DNA of 64,000 nt from Paenibacillus eucommiae. Lineage in GTDB: Bacteria; Bacillota; Bacilli; Paenibacillales; NBRC-103111. The stretch is taken from NCBI RefSeq assembly GCF_017874215.1, contig NZ_JAGGLB010000024.1, forward strand, positions 1-64,000, read 5' to 3'. The notes beneath the pieces are model-generated. The model ran no database searches and was not told the DNA's origin. It saw nothing but the letters and a program-made list of their open reading frames with translations. The position numbers were made by a program, and so were the translations under genes. Of this stretch, positions 25,584-34,094 are shown piece by piece (the stretch's first letter is position 1; every line of letters starts with the position of its first letter).

Positions 25584-27128
25584 TTAATTCCTGCCGTTGT
25601 CATTAGTAGTATCAAGTAAAGCCGCATTAATACCATTGAGGAAGGCCATAGCGCTCGCTTTGATAATGTCGGTGTCCATGGCGCGTCCCAAGTATATTTT
25701 GCCTTGGTATTCGATCCGCAGGTTGACCCTGCCGATGGCTTCTTTCCCCCTGGACAGGCTGTTGATTTTGTAATCCTTCAACTGTACCTCCAGCCCTACT
25801 AATGATTTAATGACACTATACAGAGCATCAATCGGACCGTCGCCTACAGCACTTTCTTCAAAAATCTCGGAGCCCTTTTTCAATTTAACGGTTGCAGAAG
25901 GATTCAGATCATTGGTGACTACTTGGAAAGAAACCATCTCATACAGCTGGCTGTTGCTCTCCTCAAGGGAGCGATGATTGTTCACCAGGTAAAATACGTC
26001 GTGATCATAAACTTCTTTTTTGGCATCCGCTAAGGCAAGGAATTTCTGGAACAGACCTTCAAAGTCTTCGGCATCGCTCGTGTCAAAACCCATTTTCTCA
26101 ACCGCATTCTTGAAGGCATGCCTGCCGGAACGGGCGGTCAGGATCAATTCCATACTATCGGCCCCGACCTCCTCAGGCGACATAATTTCATACACTTGTT
26201 TGTCTTTCAGCAACCCATCCTGATGGATCCCGGAAGAATGCGCAAAGGCGTTCTCGCCGGTAATCGCCTTGTTCACTTGCACATCCAAACCTGTCAAATG
26301 AGTTAAGAGCCTGGAGGTTTTGAATAGCTCCTTCGTATTGATTTGGGTGGTGCAATGATAATGGTTTTCCCTCACTCTGATCCCCATTACTACTTCCTCT
26401 AGCGACGTGTTGCCAGCCCGCTCACCTAGCCCGTTGATCGTGCATTCGACTTTTTCGGCTCCATTTTTGATCGCACTGAGTGTATTTGCCGTTGCGAGTC
26501 CAAGGTCATTATGGCAGTGTACACTAAGGATCACTTTCTCATTCAAGTTTTTCAGCCGTTCGTTTATTTTACGGATCAGCTCTCCGAATTCATCTGGAAC
26601 CGCATAGCCCACTGTATCAGGCACATTAATGATGGTAGCCCCCGCTTTGACAACGGATTCGATTGTTTTCCACAAATATTCGAATTCCGACCTCGATGCA
26701 TCCTCTGTGGAGTATTGGACTTGCGGCAGCAACGTTTTTGCATACTTAACCGCATCAACCCCCATCTGCATCACAGCATCTTTGGAGCGATTAAACTTTT
26801 TCTCTACATGGATGTTCGAGGTTCCAAGTACGATATGAATAAGCGGATTCTGTGCAAGCTTGATACTTTCATAGACGGCATCGATATCACTTTGCACCGC
26901 CCGTGCAAGCGCAGTAATGGATACAGTGTCTCCTACATTTCGGACAATTTCCTGTACAGCTTGGAAATCGCCAGCAGAAGAAGCTGGGAATCCCGCTTCG
27001 ATGATATCTACATGGAGCCGTTTAAGTTGTTGAGCAAACTCGATTTTCTGATGTACATTCAATTTAGCGCCCGGAACTTGCTCACCATCGCGCAAGGTTG
27101 TGTCCAATACGATAATTTTACGGTTCAT
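25584..27128 (-). CDS. leuA: 2-isopropylmalate synthase
   Basis: A 514-residue cytoplasmic enzyme of leucine synthesis, condensing acetyl-CoA with 2-oxoisovalerate. The N-terminal HMGL-type barrel shows TTLRDGEQVPG, EAGFPASS and the metal-binding HCHNDLGLA. The C-terminal regulatory LeuA domain (from about residue 390) mediates leucine feedback. Length matches Bacillus LeuA (about 518). A promoter and a T-box leader with a leucine specifier precede it, so it is induced when tRNA-Leu is uncharged. It is monocistronic here; leuB, leuC and leuD are not next to it, which is unusual for Bacillales. Confidence 0.95.
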   Translation of the reverse strand: MNRKIIVLDTTLRDGEQVPGAKLNVHQKIEFAQQLKRLHVDIIEAGFPASSAGDFQAVQEIVRNVGDTVSITALARAVQSDIDAVYESIKLAQNPLIHIVLGTSNIHVEKKFNRSKDAVMQMGVDAVKYAKTLLPQVQYSTEDASRSEFEYLWKTIESVVKAGATIINVPDTVGYAVPDEFGELIRKINERLKNLNEKVILSVHCHNDLGLATANTLSAIKNGAEKVECTINGLGERAGNTSLEEVVMGIRVRENHYHCTTQINTKELFKTSRLLTHLTGLDVQVNKAITGENAFAHSSGIHQDGLLKDKQVYEIMSPEEVGADSMELILTARSGRHAFKNAVEKMGFDTSDAEDFEGLFQKFLALADAKKEVYDHDVFYLVNNHRSLEESNSQLYEMVSFQVVTNDLNPSATVKLKKGSEIFEESAVGDGPIDALYSVIKSLVGLEVQLKDYKINSLSRGKEAIGRVNLRIEYQGKIYLGRAMDTDIIKASAMAFLNGINAALLDTTNDNGRN

Positions 27129-27188
27129 TTACAGTTCCTCCTAAAATGATTTTGGTTAGCTGCATACATGTATGGCTATTTTAGAACA

Positions 27189-27430
27189 CAAAAAACCCCG
27201 TCTCTACGTATAGAGACGGGGTTTAACCCGCGGTACCACTCTAATTCATTTCTCACGAAATGATCTTCTTCGATGGCAATTACCATCTATCCCTGTAACG
27301 GTGGAATTCCGTCTAACCCTACATGTCGGGCAGCTGTTCATAGACGAGTTCAAAGCAATCGACGCCACCGTTTCTCACCAACCAACGGCTCTCTGAAGGG
27401 TCATTTCGCTCCTACTATTTCTAATCCTAA
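27189..27430 (-). ncRNA. T-box leader of leuA, leucine (CTC) specifier
   Basis: The T-box motif agagtggtaccgcgggt (27227-27243 on the plus-strand numbering) is followed by a strong terminator, aaccccgtctct / agagacggggtt, and T run. The stem I region lies at 27300-27430. The codon CTC at 27346-27348, in the context gaaCTCgtc, is the likely specifier, consistent with LeuA. Uncharged tRNA-Leu would stabilise the antiterminator. Confidence 0.88.
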
Positions 27431-27454
27431 CATTTGAATAATGAATTATTTTTC

Positions 27455-27483
27455 ATAATAAAGCACTCCGTTGAATCTGTCAA
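27455..27483 (-). promoter_or_regulatory. Sigma-A promoter of the leuA T-box transcript
   Basis: Minus-strand TTGACA and TATTAT are separated by exactly 17 bases. The promoter is about 25 bases upstream of the T-box leader. Confidence 0.75.
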
Positions 27484-27538
27484 ATATTTAAATCTTAATA
27501 TTTAAATTTAATATTTACATCCGTTTATGATAAACGCC

Positions 27539-28969
27539 TCATACAAGCGGTCCTTCTAATTTCTTATTTAATTTTAATTGAAAATGGACGATGTCTATTG
27601 CATTGTTTTTGATATATACGCGATAATCTCCATCCTCGGGAACCGTAATGTTCACTATACCCGTTCCGGTTGTGACGATTTCACTATACACTTTATCGGT
27701 GGAGACGGACATGATGCCAATTTCAAGCTCTCCTATCTCCTCAGATTGAACAGAAAATGTGATAGGCTCGCCTTTTTTCCATGCCATCTTACCGAAGTTA
27801 TTGCTACGTCCAGCAGCCAGCCATATCGACAATTCCTTCCCATCCGATGTTCGAATTTGTCCTCCTTCAACTGGCGCTCCCTCTGATGCTTGGGCTTGCA
27901 CCGGGTTCGCCTTCGACTGCTCCAGAGCCGGGGCAGCTTCACCAGCTTCACCATTGGCCATGGTGCCCGCCCGGATTTGCTCTTTTGCCGTTTCCTTTGG
28001 GGAACTGATGGCAAAAGCCGCTCCTGTTCCAATTGTGACAATAAGTGCAATGCTTAAGATCATAAAACCGGCCTTCTTTTTCCTGGAGTTCATAATTGAA
28101 AAAACACGAGTTTTCATCCCTTTTTGCCCTCCATAAAAGTTTGTTGTTAGAGATGTTTGGTACTTAGCTGTGTTTCTGACGACACCAATAATCGTCTCAC
28201 CGTAATGCTTGCGCTGCTGGAAGCTTGCTCCTTCCAATACCCGTTCGTCACATGCGATTTCACACTGCGCAGCAATCGACTTTGACATCCTATATACAAT
28301 GGGGTTGAACCAGTGGATGGCAGTTGCAAGCAGAACCAATGCTTTGTACCAGAGGTCGTTTCTCTTTAAATGAACCAGTTCGTGCCTTAGGATGAACGCC
28401 AACTCGTCGGGCTCAAATTGGGTGGTAGGCAGTAAGACAGCGGGTCTAATAAAACCAATCAACATAGGCGTTGTGATTCCCGGACAAATCCGGATACGTA
28501 CACGACGCACAATTTTCATCTCGGCTTTTAAAGCATGGAATACGCCTACTATCTCACAATCCGTAACATCTTCGCTCCATCGATTGACCATTTTCATAAA
28601 ACGCCAATATCTCCATGCTTGAAAAGCTAACACGACAATCATACCGGCCAGCCATACGCTTGCTATTGCCCACCACAGGACTGCAGATAAATCCCTGCTT
28701 GCTTCATGCACCACACCTGTAGGCAAAAAAAATCCGCTAGTCCCTGTAGGTTCAATTGTTGGCATAGCGGGTATTTTAACAGGCAAAAAAGCTGAATCAA
28801 AGCGTGGCCGAAAAGGGATCACCCACCCGACTACGATCACCAGCCAAATATAATATAGCCACTTAGCAGCATAACGTAGAGAGAAAAGACGCAGCGCAGC
28901 CATATAAGCTAGAGCTATGACCGACATGGCTGCCGAGCATTCCAGTAGTGTTAACAAAAATCCTTGCAT
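27539..28969 (-). CDS. BlaR1/MecR1-type M56 membrane metallopeptidase with a short novel sensor tail
   Basis: 476 residues. There are four N-terminal membrane segments, the zinc protease site HELVHLKR (HExxH) followed by CEIACDERVL, and one more TM around residue 310. BlaR1 proteins sense a signal outside and cleave the BlaI repressor inside. Here the usual penicillin-binding sensor domain is absent; the C-terminus is only about 150 residues, with a Gly/Glu/Ala-rich linker and a small beta domain. The signal is therefore probably not a beta-lactam. The gene ends just upstream of nothing obvious, and its target operon is not adjacent. It is preceded by blaI with one base between them. Confidence 0.87.
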   Translation of the reverse strand: MQGFLLTLLECSAAMSVIALAYMAALRLFSLRYAAKWLYYIWLVIVVGWVIPFRPRFDSAFLPVKIPAMPTIEPTGTSGFFLPTGVVHEASRDLSAVLWWAIASVWLAGMIVVLAFQAWRYWRFMKMVNRWSEDVTDCEIVGVFHALKAEMKIVRRVRIRICPGITTPMLIGFIRPAVLLPTTQFEPDELAFILRHELVHLKRNDLWYKALVLLATAIHWFNPIVYRMSKSIAAQCEIACDERVLEGASFQQRKHYGETIIGVVRNTAKYQTSLTTNFYGGQKGMKTRVFSIMNSRKKKAGFMILSIALIVTIGTGAAFAISSPKETAKEQIRAGTMANGEAGEAAPALEQSKANPVQAQASEGAPVEGGQIRTSDGKELSIWLAAGRSNNFGKMAWKKGEPITFSVQSEEIGELEIGIMSVSTDKVYSEIVTTGTGIVNITVPEDGDYRVYIKNNAIDIVHFQLKLNKKLEGPLV

Positions 28970-28970
28970 C

Positions 28971-29348
28971 TCACTCCCTCTTCTCCTTTACCCACTTCAT
29001 CAGTTCGTCAAGGTCCTTATCCTTCAATTTGTCGCCGTCATATAACGTGGCAACCAGACTGGTAAAAGAGTTTTCATGAAATCTTTGGATAAAATCACCT
29101 GTTTCGAACTTTAGATACTCCTCCTTGCCTACAAGCGGAAAATAAGTACGTTCCTTCCCGTTTTTTTCTGTTCGAATAAAGTCCCGCTCCACCAACCGCG
29201 AAAGCAGCGTGATAATCGTCTGAGCTCTCCATTCTTTGGCTTTTCCTAATTGTTCCATGATGATGCTCGTCGTAATAGGCGGCTGATTGGCCCATACCAC
29301 TTTCATAATCTCAAACTCAGCATCAGGCAGCTTTCTTAACTTTTTCAA
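28971..29348 (-). CDS. BlaI/MecI/CopY-family repressor
   Basis: 125 residues. The winged helix is typical (LPDAEFEIMKVVWANQPPITTS, then AQTIITLLSRLVERDFI). The C-terminal dimerisation helices include the region cleaved by BlaR1. The start is TTG, because ATGs just upstream are out of frame. It forms an operon with the peptidase gene. Direct TACA-type repeats at 29367-29409 are candidate operators for autoregulation. The family represses resistance or envelope-stress genes until its M56 partner cuts it. Confidence 0.9.
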   Translation of the reverse strand: MKKLRKLPDAEFEIMKVVWANQPPITTSIIMEQLGKAKEWRAQTIITLLSRLVERDFIRTEKNGKERTYFPLVGKEEYLKFETGDFIQRFHENSFTSLVATLYDGDKLKDKDLDELMKWVKEKRE

Positions 29349-29366
29349 GGCATCATCCCAACCCTC

Positions 29367-29409
29367 TACAGTTTTCTACAATTGTCTATATCAATATTCT
29401 ACAATCGTC
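29367..29409. promoter_or_regulatory. Candidate BlaI operator repeats
   Basis: TACAGTTTTC (29367), TACAATTGTC (29377) and TACAATCGTC (29400) lie just upstream of blaI. BlaI/MecI boxes have TACA..TGTA cores; the middle unit fits best. Binding is inferred. Confidence 0.45.
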
Positions 29410-29438
29410 TTAAATCCCTGTCAACTGCAGAAGATACA

Positions 29439-29633
29439 TCAGGTTTCATCATCTACTTCTTCCCAAACAGATAACTCTTCAATTAAATCAAGCTCACCAA
29501 CTCTTCTTAAATAGCTTTTCCCTCCGTCCACCCCTACTTTACCGCACTTGCATTTTTGGAAATCATGCGTGGTTTCTGACACCACCTCCTGCAAGCACTG
29601 CTTACACCTAACCTTGTTCACAAGAATCCTCAT
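29439..29633 (-). CDS. Small zinc-ribbon-like protein (DUF7695-type), 64 residues
   Basis: It contains C-x2-C (RCKQC) and C-x-C (KCKCGKVGVDGG) pairs followed by YLRRVG, a pattern I associate with a small phage and Bacillales family of unknown function. aggag lies nine bases before ATG. It is the last gene of a five-gene operon, 12 bases after the gene before it. Zinc binding is likely; the activity is unknown. Confidence 0.7.
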   Translation of the reverse strand: MRILVNKVRCKQCLQEVVSETTHDFQKCKCGKVGVDGGKSYLRRVGELDLIEELSVWEEVDDET

Positions 29634-29645
29634 AGCCTACTTCTC

Positions 29646-30683
29646 CTATTTAATATGTATAAAAGTAACCATTTCGTCCAGCTGACAACACATAGAAGGC
29701 AAAAACTCCCACTCCAAATCCTCTTTTAACCAAAGTGTACTTTCAAAATAATCGACCACCTCCTGAACATGTAACAAAGAGACATATTCAGCTCCGAAAA
29801 TGGTTATCTTGATCTTATGATCCTGACTGATCAGGTTCTTCAATTCGATTGCAGAAAAATTAGGGACTACCTTTTCCCGATTTTCCTGCAGCGTGAAGGT
29901 AAATTTTGCAAAATTCCATTTCTTAATCACTTTTGTTTCTGAATAATCGTTAAACCAGTTCAACAAATACTTGTACATTTTTGCAGGAAAATTCACATGA
30001 ATGCTGTTTGGCGATGGCTTCAACTCTTCTGCACCAAGCAGATTCTCCTCACCTATCCTCTCCAAAATAGCAGCACATTGCAGCATTCCCCCAAGATGAA
30101 ACGGTGCTGTGGGAGAAAAATCATGAAAGAAATCCGTATAATCATTCAACATGTAATCAGTAAAATTAGCTAACAAATTACGAACAGCTTGTTGGACTTG
30201 GATAACGGACATTTCAACCTGGTTAGAATCCAGCTCTAATAATTGAATCAATCGCACCGCCATCTTGATGTCAGCAAACAGATGAATAGATAATTCCCTC
30301 AAATTCAGATAATTCTCTTCCCGGCAATCTTTTATCCATGCAGAGTAACGTTTCAAGTTCTCTATTAGTCGTTTAAGCGCTGCCATATTCACTAAATATT
30401 CAACATCATCGGCAGAGAAATATGGCCGGCTCATCCTATCCCTTATGTCAGAATCCAGTTTAACCCCATGCTTTTCCAATTCAGCTGCCATAATCGCAAA
30501 TTTTCCGGTTACTTCGTAAGTGTTTATACCTAGCAGTCTCAATCGATCAATCATTGCGGTCATAAGCTCACCATGCAAACGGTCGGTACATGCATTAGGA
30601 CCTATATGACCTTGATTATATAATTGTGTGCTCTCCTTGATAAACCATATCCAATAAGGCACCGCCATGTTCACACTATCCAT
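29646..30683 (-). CDS. Unrecognised helical protein, 345 residues (operon gene 4)
   Basis: No family recognised. It has no signal peptide or TM. It is mostly alpha-helical, with many charged and leucine positions, and has a C-terminal beta-rich portion (about 270-345). The start at 30683 is chosen because gaggag is seven bases upstream; this start overlaps the previous stop by eight bases (ATGGATAG), so translation is coupled to the 276-residue protein. A physical complex of the two is a reasonable guess. Base composition is AT-richer than the leuA and helicase genes. Confidence 0.65.
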   Translation of the reverse strand: MDSVNMAVPYWIWFIKESTQLYNQGHIGPNACTDRLHGELMTAMIDRLRLLGINTYEVTGKFAIMAAELEKHGVKLDSDIRDRMSRPYFSADDVEYLVNMAALKRLIENLKRYSAWIKDCREENYLNLRELSIHLFADIKMAVRLIQLLELDSNQVEMSVIQVQQAVRNLLANFTDYMLNDYTDFFHDFSPTAPFHLGGMLQCAAILERIGEENLLGAEELKPSPNSIHVNFPAKMYKYLLNWFNDYSETKVIKKWNFAKFTFTLQENREKVVPNFSAIELKNLISQDHKIKITIFGAEYVSLLHVQEVVDYFESTLWLKEDLEWEFLPSMCCQLDEMVTFIHIK

Positions 30684-31506
30684 TGTGATGCTCCTCTCTG
30701 CCTGGTTCATCTTCCCAAAACAACATATCTACAACTTCAGGCATAAGCGGACTTAATTCATCATCAAACTTTCGGAAATCAAAAGCTCTTCCTAACGAGC
30801 ACAGCGATTCCAAGTTATATTCTCTAGACAGAAGTGCCACTCTAGCCTCCTTGACTTCCGGCCGAGATGCCTCTCCCATGTGAACAATCAACAGACGGGA
30901 AGCTGTAAAAAAGAAATCACTAGCGATACATAGCGATGAGACTTCCTGATATTTCTTAGCTCGAACAGCCGCGTAAAATTGCCGTAATGCCAAATACTCT
31001 AAATGCTTAGCAACCGAATTGAATGCCTCTGCCAGTTGCATAACGCTTGTAACATAATCTTGAAATTCTTGTCTGAGTTCTTGAAAAATCTCCTTAATAC
31101 GAACCAGTCTGCTGAAATATTGCTCTCCCAAGGCAAACAACGCTTTATACTGAGATACGTCAGCCTCTTGTAGTAGTTCAATGAATTGAACATTTCCTTG
31201 ATTCAGCAATTCCAGTTCCTTGGTCAAATCTTCACATGGTAAATCTCCGCAATGGATTTCGCTGAGTAAATGATTCACGCTGGAAATCACGCTTTCGTAA
31301 CTGCCCATCATCTGATCAAAGCTGTACTCTGCATACTCCATACGATTAATCACGACAGACAGATTTGCCCCAAAAACCGCAAGCTTATTCGCCTCATCCA
31401 ACCATTCGTATTCCAAGCCTACGCTCCAAGTTAGGTAATGAATCCCATATTCGTGGTACGAATTTTCTACATATCCCTTGAGTAATTTATGCCTTTTTCT
31501 AAGCAT
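30676..31506 (-). CDS. Unrecognised helical protein, 276 residues (operon gene 3)
   Basis: No family recognised. It has no signal peptide. It is predicted to be almost all helical, with a long central amphipathic region (about 60-180, including YFSRLVRIKEIFQELRQEFQ) that could form a coiled coil or helical bundle. aaggaga lies seven bases before ATG. It is followed with overlap by the 345-residue gene and preceded by a 152-residue gene 28 bases away. No catalytic motif was seen. Confidence 0.65.
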   Translation of the reverse strand: MLRKRHKLLKGYVENSYHEYGIHYLTWSVGLEYEWLDEANKLAVFGANLSVVINRMEYAEYSFDQMMGSYESVISSVNHLLSEIHCGDLPCEDLTKELELLNQGNVQFIELLQEADVSQYKALFALGEQYFSRLVRIKEIFQELRQEFQDYVTSVMQLAEAFNSVAKHLEYLALRQFYAAVRAKKYQEVSSLCIASDFFFTASRLLIVHMGEASRPEVKEARVALLSREYNLESLCSLGRAFDFRKFDDELSPLMPEVVDMLFWEDEPGREEHHNG

Positions 31507-31534
31507 CCACTTCTCTCCTTGTTCATGATGGGCC

Positions 31535-31993
31535 TTACATACCTAAAGCTTTTCGCAAGTATGCACATTGAGCAATGATGTCTTCCTCATCTCTCAAATC
31601 AATCTTGTAATTGCTAATATTTATCACATGACCTTGACGGGCATTCTGCTTTTTAGAAACTAGATACCAGTCGTGAGTCTTATGATCGAAATGAATCGTT
31701 AAAATTTTCCTGCCGCTCTTCCTATCCAGTGAGAAATGAAGTGTTCCTAATAGAGAAGAAGGAATTTTAAATATACAACTGTCATTGCGACATCCAAATA
31801 CAACCCATTCTGTCTCATCTGAAAATGCTGAACGAAGACCAAACACGTAATCATCCGTAGACGGAGCGGATGCCGCGATAATGATTGGATCAGCTCCGAC
31901 TTGATACAGGGATCCCTCTAAATAATGGATCGTCTCCCCGTTAAATGCCTTTGCAGAAATTTGATCTAAATAGGCTTGATACATTTTCATCAT
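31535..31993 (-). CDS. Unrecognised 152-residue protein (operon gene 2)
   Basis: No family recognised. The sequence alternates beta strands (WVVFGCRNDSCIFKIP; KILTIHFDHKTHDWYLVSK) and ends in a short helix; it may be a small beta-barrel or sandwich. The Shine-Dalgarno ggaggt is eight bases before ATG. Two cysteines lie seven residues apart. Nothing points to an enzyme. Confidence 0.6.
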   Translation of the reverse strand: MMKMYQAYLDQISAKAFNGETIHYLEGSLYQVGADPIIIAASAPSTDDYVFGLRSAFSDETEWVVFGCRNDSCIFKIPSSLLGTLHFSLDRKSGRKILTIHFDHKTHDWYLVSKKQNARQGHVINISNYKIDLRDEEDIIAQCAYLRKALGM

Positions 31994-32069
31994 ATGTAAC
32001 TACCTCCAGATTATTAGATATAAAGGATATAAGTAATCTGCCGATTGGCGAGTTTTATTTCTAGTTGAG

Positions 32070-32300
32070 CTAAGTAACCTTGACAAACCATTTCCTTTTT
32101 TTGATAAGCTCGGCTCTAAGAGGGATAGGAGTGGAATCATCATCACGCTTCATGTACGGAGTTGGCAGATGGTCATGAGCAACGATCTCCCAAAGCTGCC
32201 CTGCTTCATCCAACAGCGTGGATCCGTAAAAGATCATATTTCCTTCTGAGCAGTTACAACCGGTGTACTGACCTTTTTTTTGCGTATTAATCATTGACAT
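32070..32300 (-). CDS. Unrecognised 76-residue protein (operon gene 1)
   Basis: The first gene of the operon, with a G-rich ribosome site eight bases before ATG. It has a C-x-C pair near the N-terminus (TGCNCSEG) and ends in a strand-like WFVKV. The N-terminus is polar with no signal peptide. It could be a small metal-binding or adaptor protein. A 17-bp palindrome lies 117 bases upstream. Confidence 0.55.
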   Translation of the reverse strand: MSMINTQKKGQYTGCNCSEGNMIFYGSTLLDEAGQLWEIVAHDHLPTPYMKRDDDSTPIPLRAELIKKRKWFVKVT

Positions 32301-32416
32301 TTTTCATTCCCCCCATTAATTTGGTGCGATTGTAACTAACGTTAGCGCCACATTTTTTATTGCTTTTTAGTTTTCAAAGAACACTTCTCACACTCTTTAC
32401 AATAACTATAATAGCA

Positions 32417-32455
32417 AAGTTATAAAAGTGGTGTCAAGCACCACTTTTATAACTT
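32417..32455. promoter_or_regulatory. Perfect 17-bp palindrome upstream of the five-gene operon
   Basis: Arms aagttataaaagtggtg and caccacttttataactt surround a five-base loop. It lies upstream of the probable promoter (AT-rich, tattatagt) of the operon and next to the gene for a winged-helix-like protein transcribed toward it. It could be an operator or a bidirectional terminator; the arms contain no long T tract, which favours an operator. Confidence 0.6.
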
Positions 32456-32484
32456 ATTTAATATAAGTTCTTTCGAGAACAAAA

Positions 32485-32527
32485 AACACCACATAAGCTT
32501 TTGAGTTCCATAAGCTCATGTGGTGTT
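32485..32527 (-). terminator. Terminator of the 140-residue protein gene
   Basis: Arms aacaccacatgagctta and aagcttatgtggtgtt on the minus strand with a following T run, 18 bases after the stop codon at 32545. Confidence 0.85.
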
Positions 32528-32544
32528 CATGCATAACGATTCAT

Positions 32545-32967
32545 TCATTTGTCTAAATCCTCGACCATACCCTCAACTGATACAAGAATCATTTTAATTT
32601 TCGTAAGCAATTTGAAATCAGCAGCATCAAGGTGCAACGGGTTCCTGCTACCTGCTTCTGATTCAATGCGATGTATCGTATTTAGCAGTATATTTTGAAT
32701 AGATTCTTTAAGTGGAACCTGGTGAATCGACTCCTCTGACTCGCTTCCCCCCATATACTGGTACACAGCTCTTCCGACATTCTCATAGCCTTCTTCTTTC
32801 TTCACCAGATCTCTGAGAGTGCCTGCATAATTCCCATGACTAAAAGTCTTTCCCGCTTGTTTCTCCACATATTCTTTAATGTCTTGCAGCTTATGCTCTT
32901 TTCTATCCGATAAAAGTTCTTTCACATAATATCTGATTTCATCGGCGCTGGAGCTGAATTTGAGCAT
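32545..32967 (-). CDS. Small protein with winged-helix-like N-terminus, possible regulator
   Basis: 140 residues. The N-terminal 75 residues (IRYYVKELLSDRKEHKLQDI, FSHGNYAGTLRDLVKKE, YENVGRAVYQYMG) resemble HARE/winged-helix domains found in regulatory and restriction-linked proteins. The C-terminal half is helical. gaggtggg lies six bases before ATG. It is transcribed toward the five-gene operon but ends in its own terminator. It may bind the palindrome at 32417-32455; that is inference. Confidence 0.55.
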   Translation of the reverse strand: MLKFSSSADEIRYYVKELLSDRKEHKLQDIKEYVEKQAGKTFSHGNYAGTLRDLVKKEEGYENVGRAVYQYMGGSESEESIHQVPLKESIQNILLNTIHRIESEAGSRNPLHLDAADFKLLTKIKMILVSVEGMVEDLDK

Positions 32968-33079
32968 ATGATTCCCACCTCAAACTTTAAGTGATATACA
33001 AACTTTTCAACACTATTACATATTAGAACAAACTTTCAATAATTTCAAACTATTTGACTGAAAAAGCACAAATAAAGAA

Positions 33080-33268
33080 TTGATTACTTGCTCATTAGAG
33101 CATATCTCAGGCTTGATGGTAAGAAAAAAATCTTTGACCGTTGAAGATTTCACGAACCTCTTGGAAACAATGAGAATGAGTCACGAGAAGTTTTTTGCCG
33201 AGAATCGGACAAGCTGGGACACCCATCTCGACCGGCTTGGCGATTACCTTAACGGGAATCCGCAATAA
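33080..33268 (+). pseudogene. Possible C-terminal fragment of a regulator
   Basis: An open frame of 62 codons with helical, protein-like composition (VRKKSLTVEDFTNLLETMRM, HEKFFAENRTSWD) but no ribosome site or start except TTG. It is followed 24 bases later by ATG with ggagga, whose frame stops after seven codons. It looks like the end of one gene and the beginning of the next after deletion. The MerR-type impression is weak. Confidence 0.3.
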
Positions 33269-33430
33269 TCACATAATTGGAGGAATGAAACCATGGAGCT
33301 TAAGCGCGCAGATTAAATAGGAATCGGAGCTGAACATCACTTGCATAGAGCTAAAATCATAAATTCAGCATAATCTCAATGCCATCCCGGCTTACAGATG
33401 ATGTTAAAATAAATGGGTTGTCTCAAAAAG

Positions 33431-33497
33431 AAAAACACCGAATCGTTTGGCTAAAGTGAGAGGGTTAACCTTCACCTGCTGTACCTTCGGTGTCTTT
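33431..33497 (-). terminator. Terminator of the ArsR-SRPBCC operon
   Basis: Minus-strand gacaccgaa and ttcggtgtttttct form a stem with a long loop, ending in T, about 20 bases after the SRPBCC stop. The adjacent gggttgtctcaaaa resembles insertion-sequence ends. Confidence 0.6.
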
Positions 33498-33519
33498 TCG
33501 TCTTTGGCTAGGGGTACTT

Positions 33520-34002
33520 TTAGACTTGGGGCAATGCTTCAATTGCTTTCACATACTGCTCGTACTTGATTTCCCAACGCGCTTTTCGATCCTCGACAGA
33601 CCCGCCGTCCAGCAGCACTTCGACGACCTCCAGACATACGTCCCAGCCGGCCAGATCTCTGGGTGTATGTGGTGTAAGCTTCAATATCGTCTCGATTAGA
33701 ACGAGGCGGCACCCCTCCTGCTCCGGATAGAGCTCGAAACGAACCCTGTCTTCCCCCCACTTGTACTCCAGAACAGAAAGAGGCTTCAACTCTAGAATCT
33801 CCAGCTCCTCGAACGTGCCGTCACCCATGTCGAACTTGATGAACCCTCCCTCGCGCAAATCGTCGACGCTCAGCTCCGAGAACCATTTTGCCAGCTTTTC
33901 GTTCTCGGTTAACGATGCCCATACCTTCTCCGCCGAATGTTTCAACTGACGTTCGAACCGTGCCGTATAACCTTCCTTCGTTTGCTGTATCACCGCTAAC
34001 AT
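33520..34002 (-). CDS. SRPBCC (AHSA1/START-like) domain protein
   Basis: 160 residues with the AHSA1 pattern: FERQLKHSAEKVWASLTENEKLAKWFS, then GGFIKFDMGDGTFEE and LEYKWGEDRVRFELYP. The fold makes a hydrophobic pocket; the ligand is unknown. aggagg is six bases before ATG 34002, so that start is preferred over 34008. It is encoded just after an ArsR-type repressor, a very common pairing in Bacillales. Confidence 0.87.
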   Translation of the reverse strand: MLAVIQQTKEGYTARFERQLKHSAEKVWASLTENEKLAKWFSELSVDDLREGGFIKFDMGDGTFEELEILELKPLSVLEYKWGEDRVRFELYPEQEGCRLVLIETILKLTPHTPRDLAGWDVCLEVVEVLLDGGSVEDRKARWEIKYEQYVKAIEALPQV

Positions 34003-34094
34003 TGTCATCCTCCTCTTATTTACAGATAGCTCCCTGAATAGGAGGCTTCATGCTCTCACTGTACGCTCGCTTCCAACTACTCCTCTTCATCCAA

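Larger units (their letters stand above)
32968..33519. other. 552-bp stretch with remnants of a decayed operon and a terminator
   Basis: It contains a possible C-terminal gene fragment (33080-33268), a second start with good ribosome site but only seven codons (33293-33316), and the terminator of the SRPBCC gene (33431-33497). No intact gene was seen. Confidence 0.5.
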
